Shown here: positions 9,474 to 17,853 of the stretch, in pieces | Position numbering within the stretch: the first letter of the stretch is position 1 | Layout of the letters: every line of letters begins with the position of its first letter | DNA from: Dyadobacter chenhuakuii | Lineage (GTDB): Bacteria > Bacteroidota > Bacteroidia > Cytophagales > Spirosomataceae | DNA length: 64,000 bases | NCBI RefSeq assembly: GCF_023821985.2 | Contig: NZ_CP098805.1 | Coordinates: 2,666,001 to 2,730,000, forward strand | Direction of reading: 5' to 3' | Position numbers and translations under genes: made by a program | Notes under the pieces: generated by a model | What the model saw: the letters and a program-made list of their open reading frames with translations, nothing else | Databases searched by the model: none | What the model was told of the DNA's origin: nothing

Positions 9474-9832
9474 CTTGAATTGTAAAACTCTGCGAAGCAT
9501 GAAGAGGTGGGAGTGAATATAAGACGGATGTAACTTGTATACTCTTAAAGTTGACTTTTCGATTAAAGAACAAATAACCTTTTTTCTAACCGCCTGTCAC
9601 AACAATGATTAAGGAAGTAAAACCGGCCCGTATAGCAATAATTTGCTATTGCGTTATGGCGCTTTCCTATCTTCTTTTGCGCTAAGATTTTACTCAACGT
9701 TTTTTTCTTAATCACTATGTCCAATGCCAGGTTCTGTGAAAATGCTGCAACAGCGTTCTTCACAGGATTTCCCTGGTCTGCACAGCCAAAAGCTCCACAA
9801 TCATCATCCTTAACAACCTCAATTTCAAAACA
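9474..9832. other. Divergent intergenic region between kinase and ScyD-like gene
   Basis: This 359-base gap separates two divergently transcribed genes and must contain their promoters. I could not find a clear TTG/TAnnTTTG pair on either strand. A 66-codon minus-strand frame at 9563-9763 has no recognisable domain, signal peptide or coding bias and is not called as a gene. Confidence 0.5.
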
Positions 9833-10819
9833 ATGAAAAAATTAGTTTACTCACTTTCAACATTACTGGCTTTTATCTTCGTCCTGGCTTGCACAGATCA
9901 CGACATTTTTGAACCTGAACCGGAAACTTTGTCTTCCGAACTATTTGTAAGCGGCTTGAAATATCCGATCGGGATGGCAGCGGATGACAAGAACAACCTG
10001 TGGGTAACCGAAGCAGGATCCGGCAAAGGCGATGACGGCAGCGTATCCATGATTACCCCTTCCGGCGTGAAAACGACATTTGTTACCGGTCTCCAGTCCC
10101 TGATGCGGGAAGGATCCATAGAAGGAATAGCGCATCTGGCTTACCGCGCAGGGAAATTATATTTTCTGCATGGCTCCAACGGCATACTTTACACAGCCGA
10201 TGTGTCGTCCTTCAAATCTGGCGACAGCCCTGTTGCACTGGCCCTTATCGACTCAGCAGACATTGGAAGCTATGTCGAAAGCCTGGCTTTGACCAATCCC
10301 ATTAATTCAAATACATACCATTTTACATTCGGGCCGGACGATCATATGTACATCGTTGACGCCGGAAGCAATGCTATTATTAAAAGACACAAGACAAGCG
10401 GCGCGCTAAGCCTGTTTGCTAAAATACCCAATGTTGCAGCGGGCGTGGAGGCTGTGCCAACCGGCATCGTTTACGACGGAAGCAAATTTCTGGTAAGCAC
10501 ATTAACCGGCTTCCCTTTCACACCGGGTGATGCCAAAATCTTTGAGGTAAAGACCTCAGGAGCGGTTGAGGTCTACAAGTCTAACTTCACAACCCTGACC
10601 GGCATTACACTTTCAGCCAACCAGAAGCCCATCGTCATCCAGCATGGCGTTTTCGGAGCGATGGGATTTGCGGCGAAGTCTGGCAAAGTGCTCAATGAAG
10701 ACGGCAAGATCCTGCTCGACAGTCTTTCGCGGCCGACTGACATTATTCGTGGCTTCGGCAAACTCTACTATTTGCTAAGCTATCAGGACGGGACGATCAG
10801 CAAGCTGTCGTATAAATGA
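9833..10819 (+). CDS. ScyD/ScyE-like beta-propeller lipoprotein
   Basis: The 328-residue protein starts with a lipoprotein signal peptide (FVLAC, acylated Cys20). The mature part has repeated propeller strands such as GLKYPIGMAADDKNNLWVTE, GVKTTFVTGLQS and FGPDDHMYIVDAGSNAIIKR. This resembles the ScyD/ScyE family, named for genes near the scytonemin cluster of cyanobacteria but widespread in other bacteria with no established activity. NHL/SMP-30-like propellers of this type may bind or hydrolyse small ligands; no catalytic set can be identified here. The gene is divergent from the Reg_prop kinase and monocistronic. Confidence 0.75.
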   Translation: MKKLVYSLSTLLAFIFVLACTDHDIFEPEPETLSSELFVSGLKYPIGMAADDKNNLWVTEAGSGKGDDGSVSMITPSGVKTTFVTGLQSLMREGSIEGIAHLAYRAGKLYFLHGSNGILYTADVSSFKSGDSPVALALIDSADIGSYVESLALTNPINSNTYHFTFGPDDHMYIVDAGSNAIIKRHKTSGALSLFAKIPNVAAGVEAVPTGIVYDGSKFLVSTLTGFPFTPGDAKIFEVKTSGAVEVYKSNFTTLTGITLSANQKPIVIQHGVFGAMGFAAKSGKVLNEDGKILLDSLSRPTDIIRGFGKLYYLLSYQDGTISKLSYK

Positions 10820-11148
10820 GTTCATTTTCCCGGAAAAGTGTGGATAGTCGCCCGATATAGTAGCGCTTCCATGATCTCAATGGGGAAGTTACGTCTCAGA
10901 AAACCGTTTCATACGACACGAAACCAGATAATTTATTTATAATTATTCTAAGTTTCGCAAATAATGGTGCGGTTCTTCCTTGCACTAATTATTCCAGTGC
11001 TATCAATTTAGGATTAAATACAAAAAAGCGGAATGAAGTAACCGATTGGTTATTTATTCCGCTTTTTTGTATTTAATCTCTCCATTTTCTGGCATGAAAA
11101 TTTTGCTGCATACATGGTCTGCTAGGGGGCAACACTATCCGCATACTC
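10820..11148. other. Intergenic region with a large palindrome
   Basis: This 329-base stretch after the ScyD-like gene holds no recognisable coding frame. Its only structured element is the long palindrome at 11012-11078, listed separately. Confidence 0.5.
11012..11078. terminator. Long perfect palindrome, probable bidirectional terminator
   Basis: Two perfectly complementary 23-base arms (11012-11034 and 11056-11078) flank a 21-base centre that itself contains TAACC/GGTTA, so almost the whole 67 bases can fold into one hairpin. A GC-containing core next to A-runs on the left and T-runs on the right gives an intrinsic-terminator shape on both strands. It lies 193 bases after the ScyD-like stop codon. 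Confidence 0.65.
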
Positions 11149-11313
11149 ATGAGCAATAAATGCACTTTACTAATAGCGAGTCTTTTTCTTATACTTTGCA
11201 TCTACCTCAAAGAGGCACGCGCAAGGGCTGAGGAAAGCAGTAAGTTGAAGTCTGAGCTTCACAGTCAAATGATAAGTACTGTCCCGGATGCGGGCTTGTT
11301 ACGCCGACATTAG
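11149..11313 (+). CDS. Possible small membrane protein (54 residues)
   Basis: ATG at 11149 opens a 54-codon frame ending with TAG at 11311-11313. The product has one hydrophobic helix at about residues 6-20 (TLLIASLFLILCIYL) followed by a charged, helix-prone tail (KEARARAEESSKLKSELHSQ). This single-pass-plus-charged-tail design is plausible for a small membrane protein. A hairpin with a T-rich tail follows 70 bases later. There is no family I recognise and no clear ribosome-binding site, so the call is tentative. Confidence 0.35.
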   Translation: MSNKCTLLIASLFLILCIYLKEARARAEESSKLKSELHSQMISTVPDAGLLRRH

Positions 11314-11383
11314 GCTTAAAGGCTTAAAAACACACTTGTACATAAAAATATCAACCTAGACTATACTCAACGTATTAAATTTT

Positions 11384-11420
11384 AGCCGGGTCGAAACATC
11401 TTCCCGGCTTTATTTTCTTT
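11384..11420 (+). terminator. Intrinsic terminator
   Basis: AGCCGGG (11384-11390) pairs with CCCGGCT (11403-11409) around a 12-base loop, and the hairpin is followed by a T-rich tract (TTATTTTCTTTAT). This is a normal plus-strand Rho-independent terminator. It would end transcription through the 54-residue frame just upstream. Confidence 0.7.
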
Positions 11421-11569
11421 ATGGTTGAAATTTTTGCTGACACTCTTTCAGCCTGCTGATCCGGCTTTGGCCTAATGTTCACGTGATATTTAAAAGCCTG
11501 GGATACCTCTCTTGAAAGGCACAGCCCCAATCGAAGTATACATTCTGTCCAACTTAATCCTTGACCTAT

Positions 11570-11983
11570 ATGCTTTTTCTATCCTTCATTATCGCCTGTT
11601 TTAACTGGACTGCATGGGATTTGGGTGCAGCTTCTTCGAATCACTTACCGGCCGTTTCCAACGAGTTGCGCGCAGTGGAGCCCGGATATTACTTTTGTCT
11701 CGCAACGACACCATTGTCCGAAAATCAATACATTTTCGTAGCCACACCTTTAAAAAAAGGCAATTTGATGATCGATGGCCGGACTATCAATGTTAGCTAC
11801 ACCATGACCGACAAAGACCGGAAGGGTTTTACGGATTATTTTTCGGGTGAAAACTACAACGTCAGGTTGATTATCCGGGACGAAATAAAAAGCGAGATCG
11901 GCATTTCCGACTATCGCGGGATCCTGGAAGTGCAGCATGGCGCGGAGAACCGGAAATATAAAGTCCACGGTCGCCGCTATTGA
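11570..11983 (+). CDS. Small exported protein of unknown function
   Basis: The frame could open at a TTG at 11561, but the ATG at 11570 is preferred; it gives 137 residues. The first ~20 residues are hydrophobic (MLFLSFIIACFNWTAW) and look like a signal peptide or anchor. The mature part is mixed alpha/beta with YIFVATPLKKGNLMIDG and YTMTDKDRKGFTDYF, and a basic end (KYKVHGRRY). I recognise no domain. It stands alone, with long non-coding stretches on both sides and no operon partner. Confidence 0.5.
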   Translation: MLFLSFIIACFNWTAWDLGAASSNHLPAVSNELRAVEPGYYFCLATTPLSENQYIFVATPLKKGNLMIDGRTINVSYTMTDKDRKGFTDYFSGENYNVRLIIRDEIKSEIGISDYRGILEVQHGAENRKYKVHGRRY

Positions 11984-12510
11984 GATTTTGAAGAAATTGG
12001 GAACTATACCATTATTGCAATGTGTTCCGCAATAATTTTCCAACCAATTCTCTTCATGAAGCCTATCTATTTTCAAGAATTTGTTACTTCTTTTTCCGAG
12101 ATTCTATCATCTAATAATGAATTCCTCGCCCTGGCAGCAGGTGGTTCATGTAAACCACCGCGCGGAACAAGCTGTAATGGCTTACTTGTCCGACTACGCG
12201 AACAGTTCCTCCCGGTAACATTCATTGCGAAGAGCGTAAGATATCCGGAAACTTCCCGGAGGAATTTTAATGCTATTTTTTAAAACCCACACTCACCCAA
12301 TTGATGCCATAAAATGGCCATTTCGTTGTCCATTAAGGCCAATTGCCGCAAAGTGTACTTCCCTTTTTTATACAACATTGCTAAACTAGCATCCGCCTCA
12401 TGACATCCGGGCGATCTGACGGATGAAGTGCGCATTGACGGTCATTAAATGGAGCCGTTGGCTGCTTGTGACAGCTATTTTTTGTATTTCAGAAAGTACA
12501 TTTTAAAGCC
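11984..12510. other. Long intergenic region without a supported gene
   Basis: This 527-base region contains an 87-codon plus-strand frame (12020-12283) with no domain and an amino-acid mix unlike a folded protein. A short 12-base palindrome (AAATGGCCATTT) lies near 12311-12322. The last ~100 bases must hold the promoter of the cytochrome gene, but I see no exact TAnnTTTG match there. Confidence 0.5.
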
Positions 12511-13395
12511 ATGAATTGGAAAAGTTGGATGCTTCCGGGGGCGATCTTTATTGCCTCCGGGTGTAAAATTCAGTACCCGACAGAAAAGATTGAATACAAA
12601 GTCGAGTCTCAGGACGTTGCAGAAGGAAAACGACTTACCATGCTGGTCTGCGGATCTTGCCATTATAATTTTGAGACAAAGGATTTCAGTGGCAAAAGAC
12701 TGGAAGACTCGCCAAAATTCATCGGTAAGATCTACTCCGCTAACATCACGCAGGATCCCGAGCGCGGTGCAGGCAAATACACGCCCGGCGAACTGGCTTA
12801 CCTGATCCGCACGGGCGTAAGCAGGACGGGACGACTAATGCCTTACATGCACCGCCCCAATATGGCCGACCAGGACCTGGACGACATCATTGCTTACTTG
12901 AAATCCGATGATGCTGCCGTAAAGCCATCGGTAAGGAGCGCGGGTAAAACAAAGTACACGCCAGCGGGCAGGCTTGGTTTGAGCATGATGAAACCCGGGG
13001 AATATCGCAACCACAGCATTCAAAAGCCCAAAGAGGATAAGGTTATGCTCGGGAAATACCTGGTTGATAATCTGGCCTGTTACCATTGTCATTCCAAAAG
13101 TTTTGCTTCGCTGGACCCGCTCGACCCGTCCAGATCGAAGGGCTATTTGGGTGGCGGGAATAAATTGCGGGACGCAAGCGGAAAAAAGATCAAATCACCG
13201 AATCTTACGCCGCACATAACCGGCATCCTGAATTGGACGGATGCCGAGTTCAGACGTGCTATTACCGAGGGCATTTCAAAAGACAATTCGGTTATCAGTT
13301 ACCCTATGCCGCTATTCCCGGAATTGACGGAAGATGAAAGTTCTGCCATATTCGCCTACTTACAAACTGTCCCACCCATAAAAAGGAAAAGATAA
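12511..13395 (+). CDS. Dihaem cytochrome c lipoprotein
   Basis: The 294-residue protein has a lipoprotein signal (IASGC, Cys18) and two cytochrome c domains. The haem-attachment motifs are C47GSC50H51 and C190YHC193H194. Candidate distal methionines lie in GRLMPYMHRPNM and in SYPMPLFPELT. Each domain ends with the usual helix DLDDIIAYLKS and DESSAIFAYLQT. It is expected to be anchored facing the periplasm and to shuttle electrons, possibly to a dehydrogenase or oxidase. No redox partner is encoded next to it, so its donor and acceptor are unknown. The stop is 11 bases from the end of the convergent phosphoesterase gene. Confidence 0.88.
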   Translation: MNWKSWMLPGAIFIASGCKIQYPTEKIEYKVESQDVAEGKRLTMLVCGSCHYNFETKDFSGKRLEDSPKFIGKIYSANITQDPERGAGKYTPGELAYLIRTGVSRTGRLMPYMHRPNMADQDLDDIIAYLKSDDAAVKPSVRSAGKTKYTPAGRLGLSMMKPGEYRNHSIQKPKEDKVMLGKYLVDNLACYHCHSKSFASLDPLDPSRSKGYLGGGNKLRDASGKKIKSPNLTPHITGILNWTDAEFRRAITEGISKDNSVISYPMPLFPELTEDESSAIFAYLQTVPPIKRKR

Positions 13396-13406
13396 CAAGC
13401 AACAAT

Positions 13407-14039
13407 TCAATTGGTGAACTCGTCGTGATGCGATTCGAGAAATGCGGGCTTACGCTGGCAAATGTCGTATGCCTCTCGTAACCCAATTGGCGCGTAATGT
13501 TGCTTTATTTTGAAAATATTATCTATTCCCACATCCAGTGATTTGCCCACATTCTCGTACGAGCCGTGAACATGTCCATAGAAAAGAGGAACATTGTGAT
13601 GCGACTGGTGCCAGATCGCCATAGGATAATGGGCACACACGAATTTGAGAGATTCCACCTGATAGAAGCCTATCTGGGTAAATTCAGTGAATAAATTTTG
13701 TGGCCCCACATGTGCCCGCGAGATATGGTGATCGTGATTTCCTTGCAGTAAGATCACATTTTTACAGGCAATTTTCTTCCTGAATATCTGGATGTTATCC
13801 TTACCCCCAAACGACCAGTCGCCGCAATGGATCAGCAGGTCATTTTTACCCACAGTTGCATTAATGCCGGCAACGATGGCATCATTCATTTCATCAATGA
13901 GCGGGAATTTCCGACATCCCCCGGCATGATCCTCGGGCCACGTTGTTGTTCCTGAACAAATATTTTTATGCCCATAATGCGTGTCAGAGGTCAGGTAAAC
14001 CTCATCAATTTTGAAGGGCAAATTACGGAATGGTATCAT
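13407..14039 (-). CDS. Calcineurin-like metallophosphoesterase
   Basis: This 210-residue cytoplasmic protein has the metallophosphoesterase motif series: SDTHYGHKN (DxH), IHCGDWSFGG (GDxxxxG-like), LLQGNHDHH (GNHD), then a histidine in CAHYP and the final YGHVHGS (GHxH). These residues bind the two metal ions that hydrolyse phosphomonoesters or diesters. The substrate is unknown; similar short proteins are often annotated simply as phosphoesterases. It ends close to the convergent cytochrome gene and lies downstream of the GH31 gene, though it is probably not part of that PUL. Confidence 0.85.
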   Translation of the reverse strand: MIPFRNLPFKIDEVYLTSDTHYGHKNICSGTTTWPEDHAGGCRKFPLIDEMNDAIVAGINATVGKNDLLIHCGDWSFGGKDNIQIFRKKIACKNVILLQGNHDHHISRAHVGPQNLFTEFTQIGFYQVESLKFVCAHYPMAIWHQSHHNVPLFYGHVHGSYENVGKSLDVGIDNIFKIKQHYAPIGLREAYDICQRKPAFLESHHDEFTN

Positions 14040-14091
14040 TTTGGAACTGCTTACTTTGAATTCTTGTCAAACGAATAAGCTCGCCTAAAAG

Positions 14092-16452
14092 TTATCTGTT
14101 TGCATATTGCAACACAAGCTTTCCGCCTTTTTTAATAACCAAAACATCTTTCACCACACTTTCACCCGGCATGAACAACTTCATAGTCGTCCGCGGACTT
14201 TCCACATTAAAACCCACCAGTTCTATATTTTTCCAATCGATCTGATCTGTTGACTGGGCCACTTTTGCATGGGGTAACACGGCACCTTCGCGGACCAGCA
14301 TGACCACTTCCAATTCACCAGCCTCAATATCGTGCCAGCCGCCTTCGTACACCTTGCGGCTTTGGTAATCCACCCATTTTCCTTTTGGTAAATACACCTG
14401 CCGGCTTTTGGCTTTTTCAAAAAACGGCGCAATCAGCATATCCGATCCCAGCATATATTCATTGTCCACCATCCAGGCACCCGGATCGTCCGGAAATTCG
14501 ACCAGCAACGCGCGCACCATCGGCAAGCCCTTCTCGGAAGCTATTTTGGATTGGGTATAAATGTATGGCATAAGCTTATATTTCAGCTCCACCGCTTTTC
14601 TGAAATAATCCTGAAAATCTTTCCCATATTCCCAGGGTTCTTTGGGCGCTTGTCCATGCGTGCGGGTATGGGAGCTCAGCAAGCCCATCATTAACCAGCG
14701 GCGGTAAAGATCTTCGGGCGTTTTCATGGTAAAACCGCCGATATCATGGCTCCAAAACGTAAAACCCGAAAGTCCCAGCGACAATCCGCCGCGCAGCTGT
14801 GCTTCCATTCCCTTGTCCGTGGTTTCCGCATCCCCGCCCCAATGGATGGGGTAACGCTGGCTGCCAGCCCAGGTGCTTCTGGCCCAGATAATGTTGTCGC
14901 CGGTTATCTTTTTTGTCAGTTCCGACACGATCTTATTATAACGCAATGGATACAGGTTATGCTCATAAAAGCCCGTGCGACCGGATGCATACACGCCCGA
15001 TAATGGTGCAGCTTCACCAAAATCAACCTTAATAGCGCCAACGCCAAGTTTCAGCAATCCTGAAATTTTATCTTCATACCATTTAATGGTGTTGGGATTG
15101 GAAAAATCAAGCACAGCATCTTCATAGGGAATGGTCCCGTTTGCGTTCTTCACAGCCAGGCCTTTGTCCACGATTTCGGGATACAATGTGTTTTTCGGAA
15201 CAAAATAAGGCAGCTGCCACAGCGATGTACGGAAACCCTGTTTTTTGAGGTCCGCGATCATGCCCTCGGGATTTTTGAAGCGACTTGGGGCGAAGTTGTA
15301 GTCGCAACGCCAGTCCGTCTCAAACCAGCCTGTATCGAAATGGATCACGTCGGAAGGGATGCGGTTCTCGCGCAATTTGGCGGCAACATTGCGCCCGTCC
15401 TGCTCTGAGAAGTACGTTATGCGGCTCATCCACAGCCCAAATGACCACAACGGAGGCATGGATGCCTTGCCGGTCAGGTTTGTGTATTCATCCAGAATGT
15501 CTTTGGGCTGCCCCAAAAACACGAACAGGTCTAGGTTCTCATCGCCGATCTGCATAGCATTGGATTCCCCGTAAGTAGCGCCAAAGTCACAGGTTATGGG
15601 CGAGGTTGTGTGCATAAAAATTCCATAGCCGCGAGAGCTCATGTAAAATGGAATCGGCTTATACATCGTCTGCGTTTGAACGCCATTCGGGTCGTGCGTC
15701 CATAAAACAACCTTTTGCCCGTTTTTGTCGAGCCGCGTAAAAGACTCACCGCAACCAAAAATCTTCTCGTCAGGCGAAATAGAAAAAACCGCCGCAACGC
15801 TCCGCGAATAGTCGGCAGCCCGGCGGACAAATGAAAACGGCAATGTCGGCGTATAAGAAGATTTCCCGTCTGCCTGCCCCCGCGTCTGCGTAAGCACTTT
15901 CCCATTTGAATCCTTAATCAGGATCTTCCAGGGATTTTCATAAATAGTAACAGATCCGTGTGCATTCGTGTATTCGTGGCCACCATTAATCTTTTTATAT
16001 TTCCAGGAACCATCCTTAACCGGCTCTTTCACAAGCATCAGCGACATTTCGGATGAAGGTCCCTGAGCACCCGTATTCGCACGAATACGGACAGTGCGCG
16101 GCGATGTAAACTCAACAGAAAAAGGCAAAACAGGATCCTGTGCGTATTCAATAGAAGGAAATTCATTGCTGTAAGAGCGCTTATAGCTCAGCATGGAATT
16201 ATCAAAATTATGCGCAGCGAAAGCCTCATGCCGTTTCCATTTGATCTTTCCCACACCGGTTGCAGGATCAAATGAGGCCAGACTATCGGCAAAAAACAAT
16301 GTGTTGGAAAAATCCCGGAAATCACCGCTGATATCAACCGGATCATTCACGAGCTTGCTTTGCTGGGCTGAAACAGAATCGCAATCAAAAACAAGCGAAA
16401 ACAGCACAAGCAACGACGCTAGTTTGGGTAAATGTTTAAAATGATACATCAT
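14092..16452 (-). CDS. Secreted GH31 glycoside hydrolase (alpha-xylosidase/alpha-glucosidase group)
   Basis: The 786-residue enzyme has a signal peptide ending around SVSA-Q30. An N-terminal beta-sandwich covers about 30-330, the (beta/alpha)8 barrel about 335-650, and C-terminal beta domains follow. The nucleophile is Asp477 in AIKVDFGE and the acid/base is Asp541 in HWGGDAET. The stretches GGLSLGLSGFTFWSHDIGGF and LLSSHTRTHG closely resemble YicI-type alpha-xylosidases, but the substrate-site segment FDTGWFETDWRCDYNF differs from YicI, so alpha-glucosidase or alpha-galactosidase activity is possible. It is the last gene of the susC/susD PUL and is separated from it by a repeat-rich 215-base spacer. 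Confidence 0.9.
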   Translation of the reverse strand: MMYHFKHLPKLASLLVLFSLVFDCDSVSAQQSKLVNDPVDISGDFRDFSNTLFFADSLASFDPATGVGKIKWKRHEAFAAHNFDNSMLSYKRSYSNEFPSIEYAQDPVLPFSVEFTSPRTVRIRANTGAQGPSSEMSLMLVKEPVKDGSWKYKKINGGHEYTNAHGSVTIYENPWKILIKDSNGKVLTQTRGQADGKSSYTPTLPFSFVRRAADYSRSVAAVFSISPDEKIFGCGESFTRLDKNGQKVVLWTHDPNGVQTQTMYKPIPFYMSSRGYGIFMHTTSPITCDFGATYGESNAMQIGDENLDLFVFLGQPKDILDEYTNLTGKASMPPLWSFGLWMSRITYFSEQDGRNVAAKLRENRIPSDVIHFDTGWFETDWRCDYNFAPSRFKNPEGMIADLKKQGFRTSLWQLPYFVPKNTLYPEIVDKGLAVKNANGTIPYEDAVLDFSNPNTIKWYEDKISGLLKLGVGAIKVDFGEAAPLSGVYASGRTGFYEHNLYPLRYNKIVSELTKKITGDNIIWARSTWAGSQRYPIHWGGDAETTDKGMEAQLRGGLSLGLSGFTFWSHDIGGFTMKTPEDLYRRWLMMGLLSSHTRTHGQAPKEPWEYGKDFQDYFRKAVELKYKLMPYIYTQSKIASEKGLPMVRALLVEFPDDPGAWMVDNEYMLGSDMLIAPFFEKAKSRQVYLPKGKWVDYQSRKVYEGGWHDIEAGELEVVMLVREGAVLPHAKVAQSTDQIDWKNIELVGFNVESPRTTMKLFMPGESVVKDVLVIKKGGKLVLQYANR

Positions 16453-16515
16453 GCAATTTATGTTGCCCTTTGGTTGATGGGCGATGTTATGGGCCTTGGC
16501 GTCCGGCCGCCCGGT

Positions 16516-16652
16516 CCCCTGTCACCCTGAGCGGAGCCGAAGGGGAGAGCACGATGCTTAAGGCGTCAAGCTTAGCCAGTAGCGCCCTTCGACTCCGCTC
16601 AGGGTGACAGCCCTTCGGCCGTCAGGCGGTGCGCCCCTGAGGGTGACAGGGG
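16516..16652. repeat. Cluster of nested extragenic palindromes
   Basis: A left arm at 16519-16544 and a right arm at 16585-16610 are complementary over 26 bases with one mismatch. They contain the core CTGTCACCCTGAGCGGAG. A third element at 16640-16652 is perfectly complementary over 13 bases to 16516-16528, so the left arm can pair with either partner. The DNA is far more GC-rich than the flanking genes. The cluster lies between the stop of the TIG-domain gene and the start of GH31, all on the minus strand, where it could end, stabilise or attenuate the transcript. Confidence 0.8.
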
Positions 16653-16667
16653 CCGCCGGCCCTACTA

Positions 16668-17834
16668 TTACTTCTTCACAATCCTGAAATTATCAACACT
16701 TCCATTAAACGAAGCAATGGCTACGTCGGCTGAGCCGAATGATACTTTCAGGTCGCTTACTTTGGATGCGTCTGCGATGGTGCCGCCGGAGGCGCTTTTG
16801 AATTCGGAAAGCTCTATGACGGCCGTTCTCCATCCATTGGTTTGATAACCGGTTGCGGTGAATTCTGTGGAATTCCAGGGCTGGAATGCGTATACGAATT
16901 CAGTGCCGCCTGCGGTGATCGTGATTTCGTATTTACCAGCTTTCCAAGGCTCTGCAATGTTGTGCTCGAATTTGAATTGTCTTTCAGCGGCCGGACCTGC
17001 TGCCAGCTTGAAATCGAAACTGCAAGTGGAGAAAACCCACGCGTCGGCGTAGCCGGTTGCGGGTAACTTGGTTTGTTTGATCCGTGAATATTTTCCTGAG
17101 ATCGCATTCGCATCCGTTGCCGGCACAATCGGCGCTCCGCCCCAGCATACTTCTGCCCCCCATGTTGTTGCAGGCACGTCAAAATTGACCATATGCCCTT
17201 CCATACTGTTCACTTTGAAAGCGGTTTTGACACTGCCAAATTCGCCCTCCACCGTAACAATGTCCGAAACGGCAGTAGCGGGCATTTTGGCGGTGATCTG
17301 CTTCACCGTAGTGCTCAGGATCTGCAAGTTGGTCGCGCCTACTTTTACGGATTTAATGTTATAAAAATAATCTCCGTTGATAACCAGCGTGCCTCCGGGC
17401 TTTACAAATTCGGAATACAAACCTGTGAGCACAGGCGTCGGCGCGGATAATACGAAGTCGTAAGTAGCCTCCCCGCCGCGGGTCTGCACTTTAATTTTAT
17501 TGGACACATTCGCGTCCACTGCCTTGGTAGGTGCATTGGCTGGTATGGTCACAACCAGATTTGAGTTGCTGCCCAATGCAGCATTGAATGTAGCTTCGAA
17601 ATCATTGAAATACACCTTCATCACACTCCCCAGGTTCTGTCCCTGGATCACGATCAGACTACCCGGTTCTGCTGCATTCAGCGAACTGTCGGCTTTGGTA
17701 GGGTCGAGCAGGCGGACGTTGGTGATTGCAGGCGCGCCGTCCACATCGTCGTCATTACAGCTCTGGAACGAAAGCAGCATTCCCGCTGCCAGGCACAGCC
17801 CCAGTGCTGTTTTATATATATTTTTAAAGTTCAT
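16668..17834 (-). CDS. TIG/IPT-domain surface glycan-binding lipoprotein
   Basis: The ATG at 17834 is preferred (388 residues) because it directly precedes a lipoprotein signal peptide with SFQSC (Cys26); the frame also extends to a TTG at 17861. Two IPT/TIG immunoglobulin-like domains follow: GSLIVIQGQNLGSVMKVYFN (about 65-130) and GGTLVINGDYFYNIKSVKVG (about 140-210). The C-terminal ~170 residues form a beta-sandwich-like module ending in FNGSVDNFRIVKK, similar to carbohydrate-binding domains. Proteins at this position, right after susD, are surface glycan-binding proteins that help capture polysaccharide. The order HTCS-susC-susD-this-GH31 fits that role. The glycan is unknown. Confidence 0.85.
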   Translation of the reverse strand: MNFKNIYKTALGLCLAAGMLLSFQSCNDDDVDGAPAITNVRLLDPTKADSSLNAAEPGSLIVIQGQNLGSVMKVYFNDFEATFNAALGSNSNLVVTIPANAPTKAVDANVSNKIKVQTRGGEATYDFVLSAPTPVLTGLYSEFVKPGGTLVINGDYFYNIKSVKVGATNLQILSTTVKQITAKMPATAVSDIVTVEGEFGSVKTAFKVNSMEGHMVNFDVPATTWGAEVCWGGAPIVPATDANAISGKYSRIKQTKLPATGYADAWVFSTCSFDFKLAAGPAAERQFKFEHNIAEPWKAGKYEITITAGGTEFVYAFQPWNSTEFTATGYQTNGWRTAVIELSEFKSASGGTIADASKVSDLKVSFGSADVAIASFNGSVDNFRIVKK

Positions 17835-17853
17835 CGCTTTACAAAAATTAGGG

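Noticed and set aside
9563..9763. 66-codon minus-strand frame in the divergent region before the ScyD-like gene
   Set aside because: No domain, no plausible start context, and it overlaps the region that must hold two promoters.
12020..12283. 87-codon frame in the intergenic region before the cytochrome gene
   Set aside because: No hydrophobic signal, domain or recognisable composition; likely chance.
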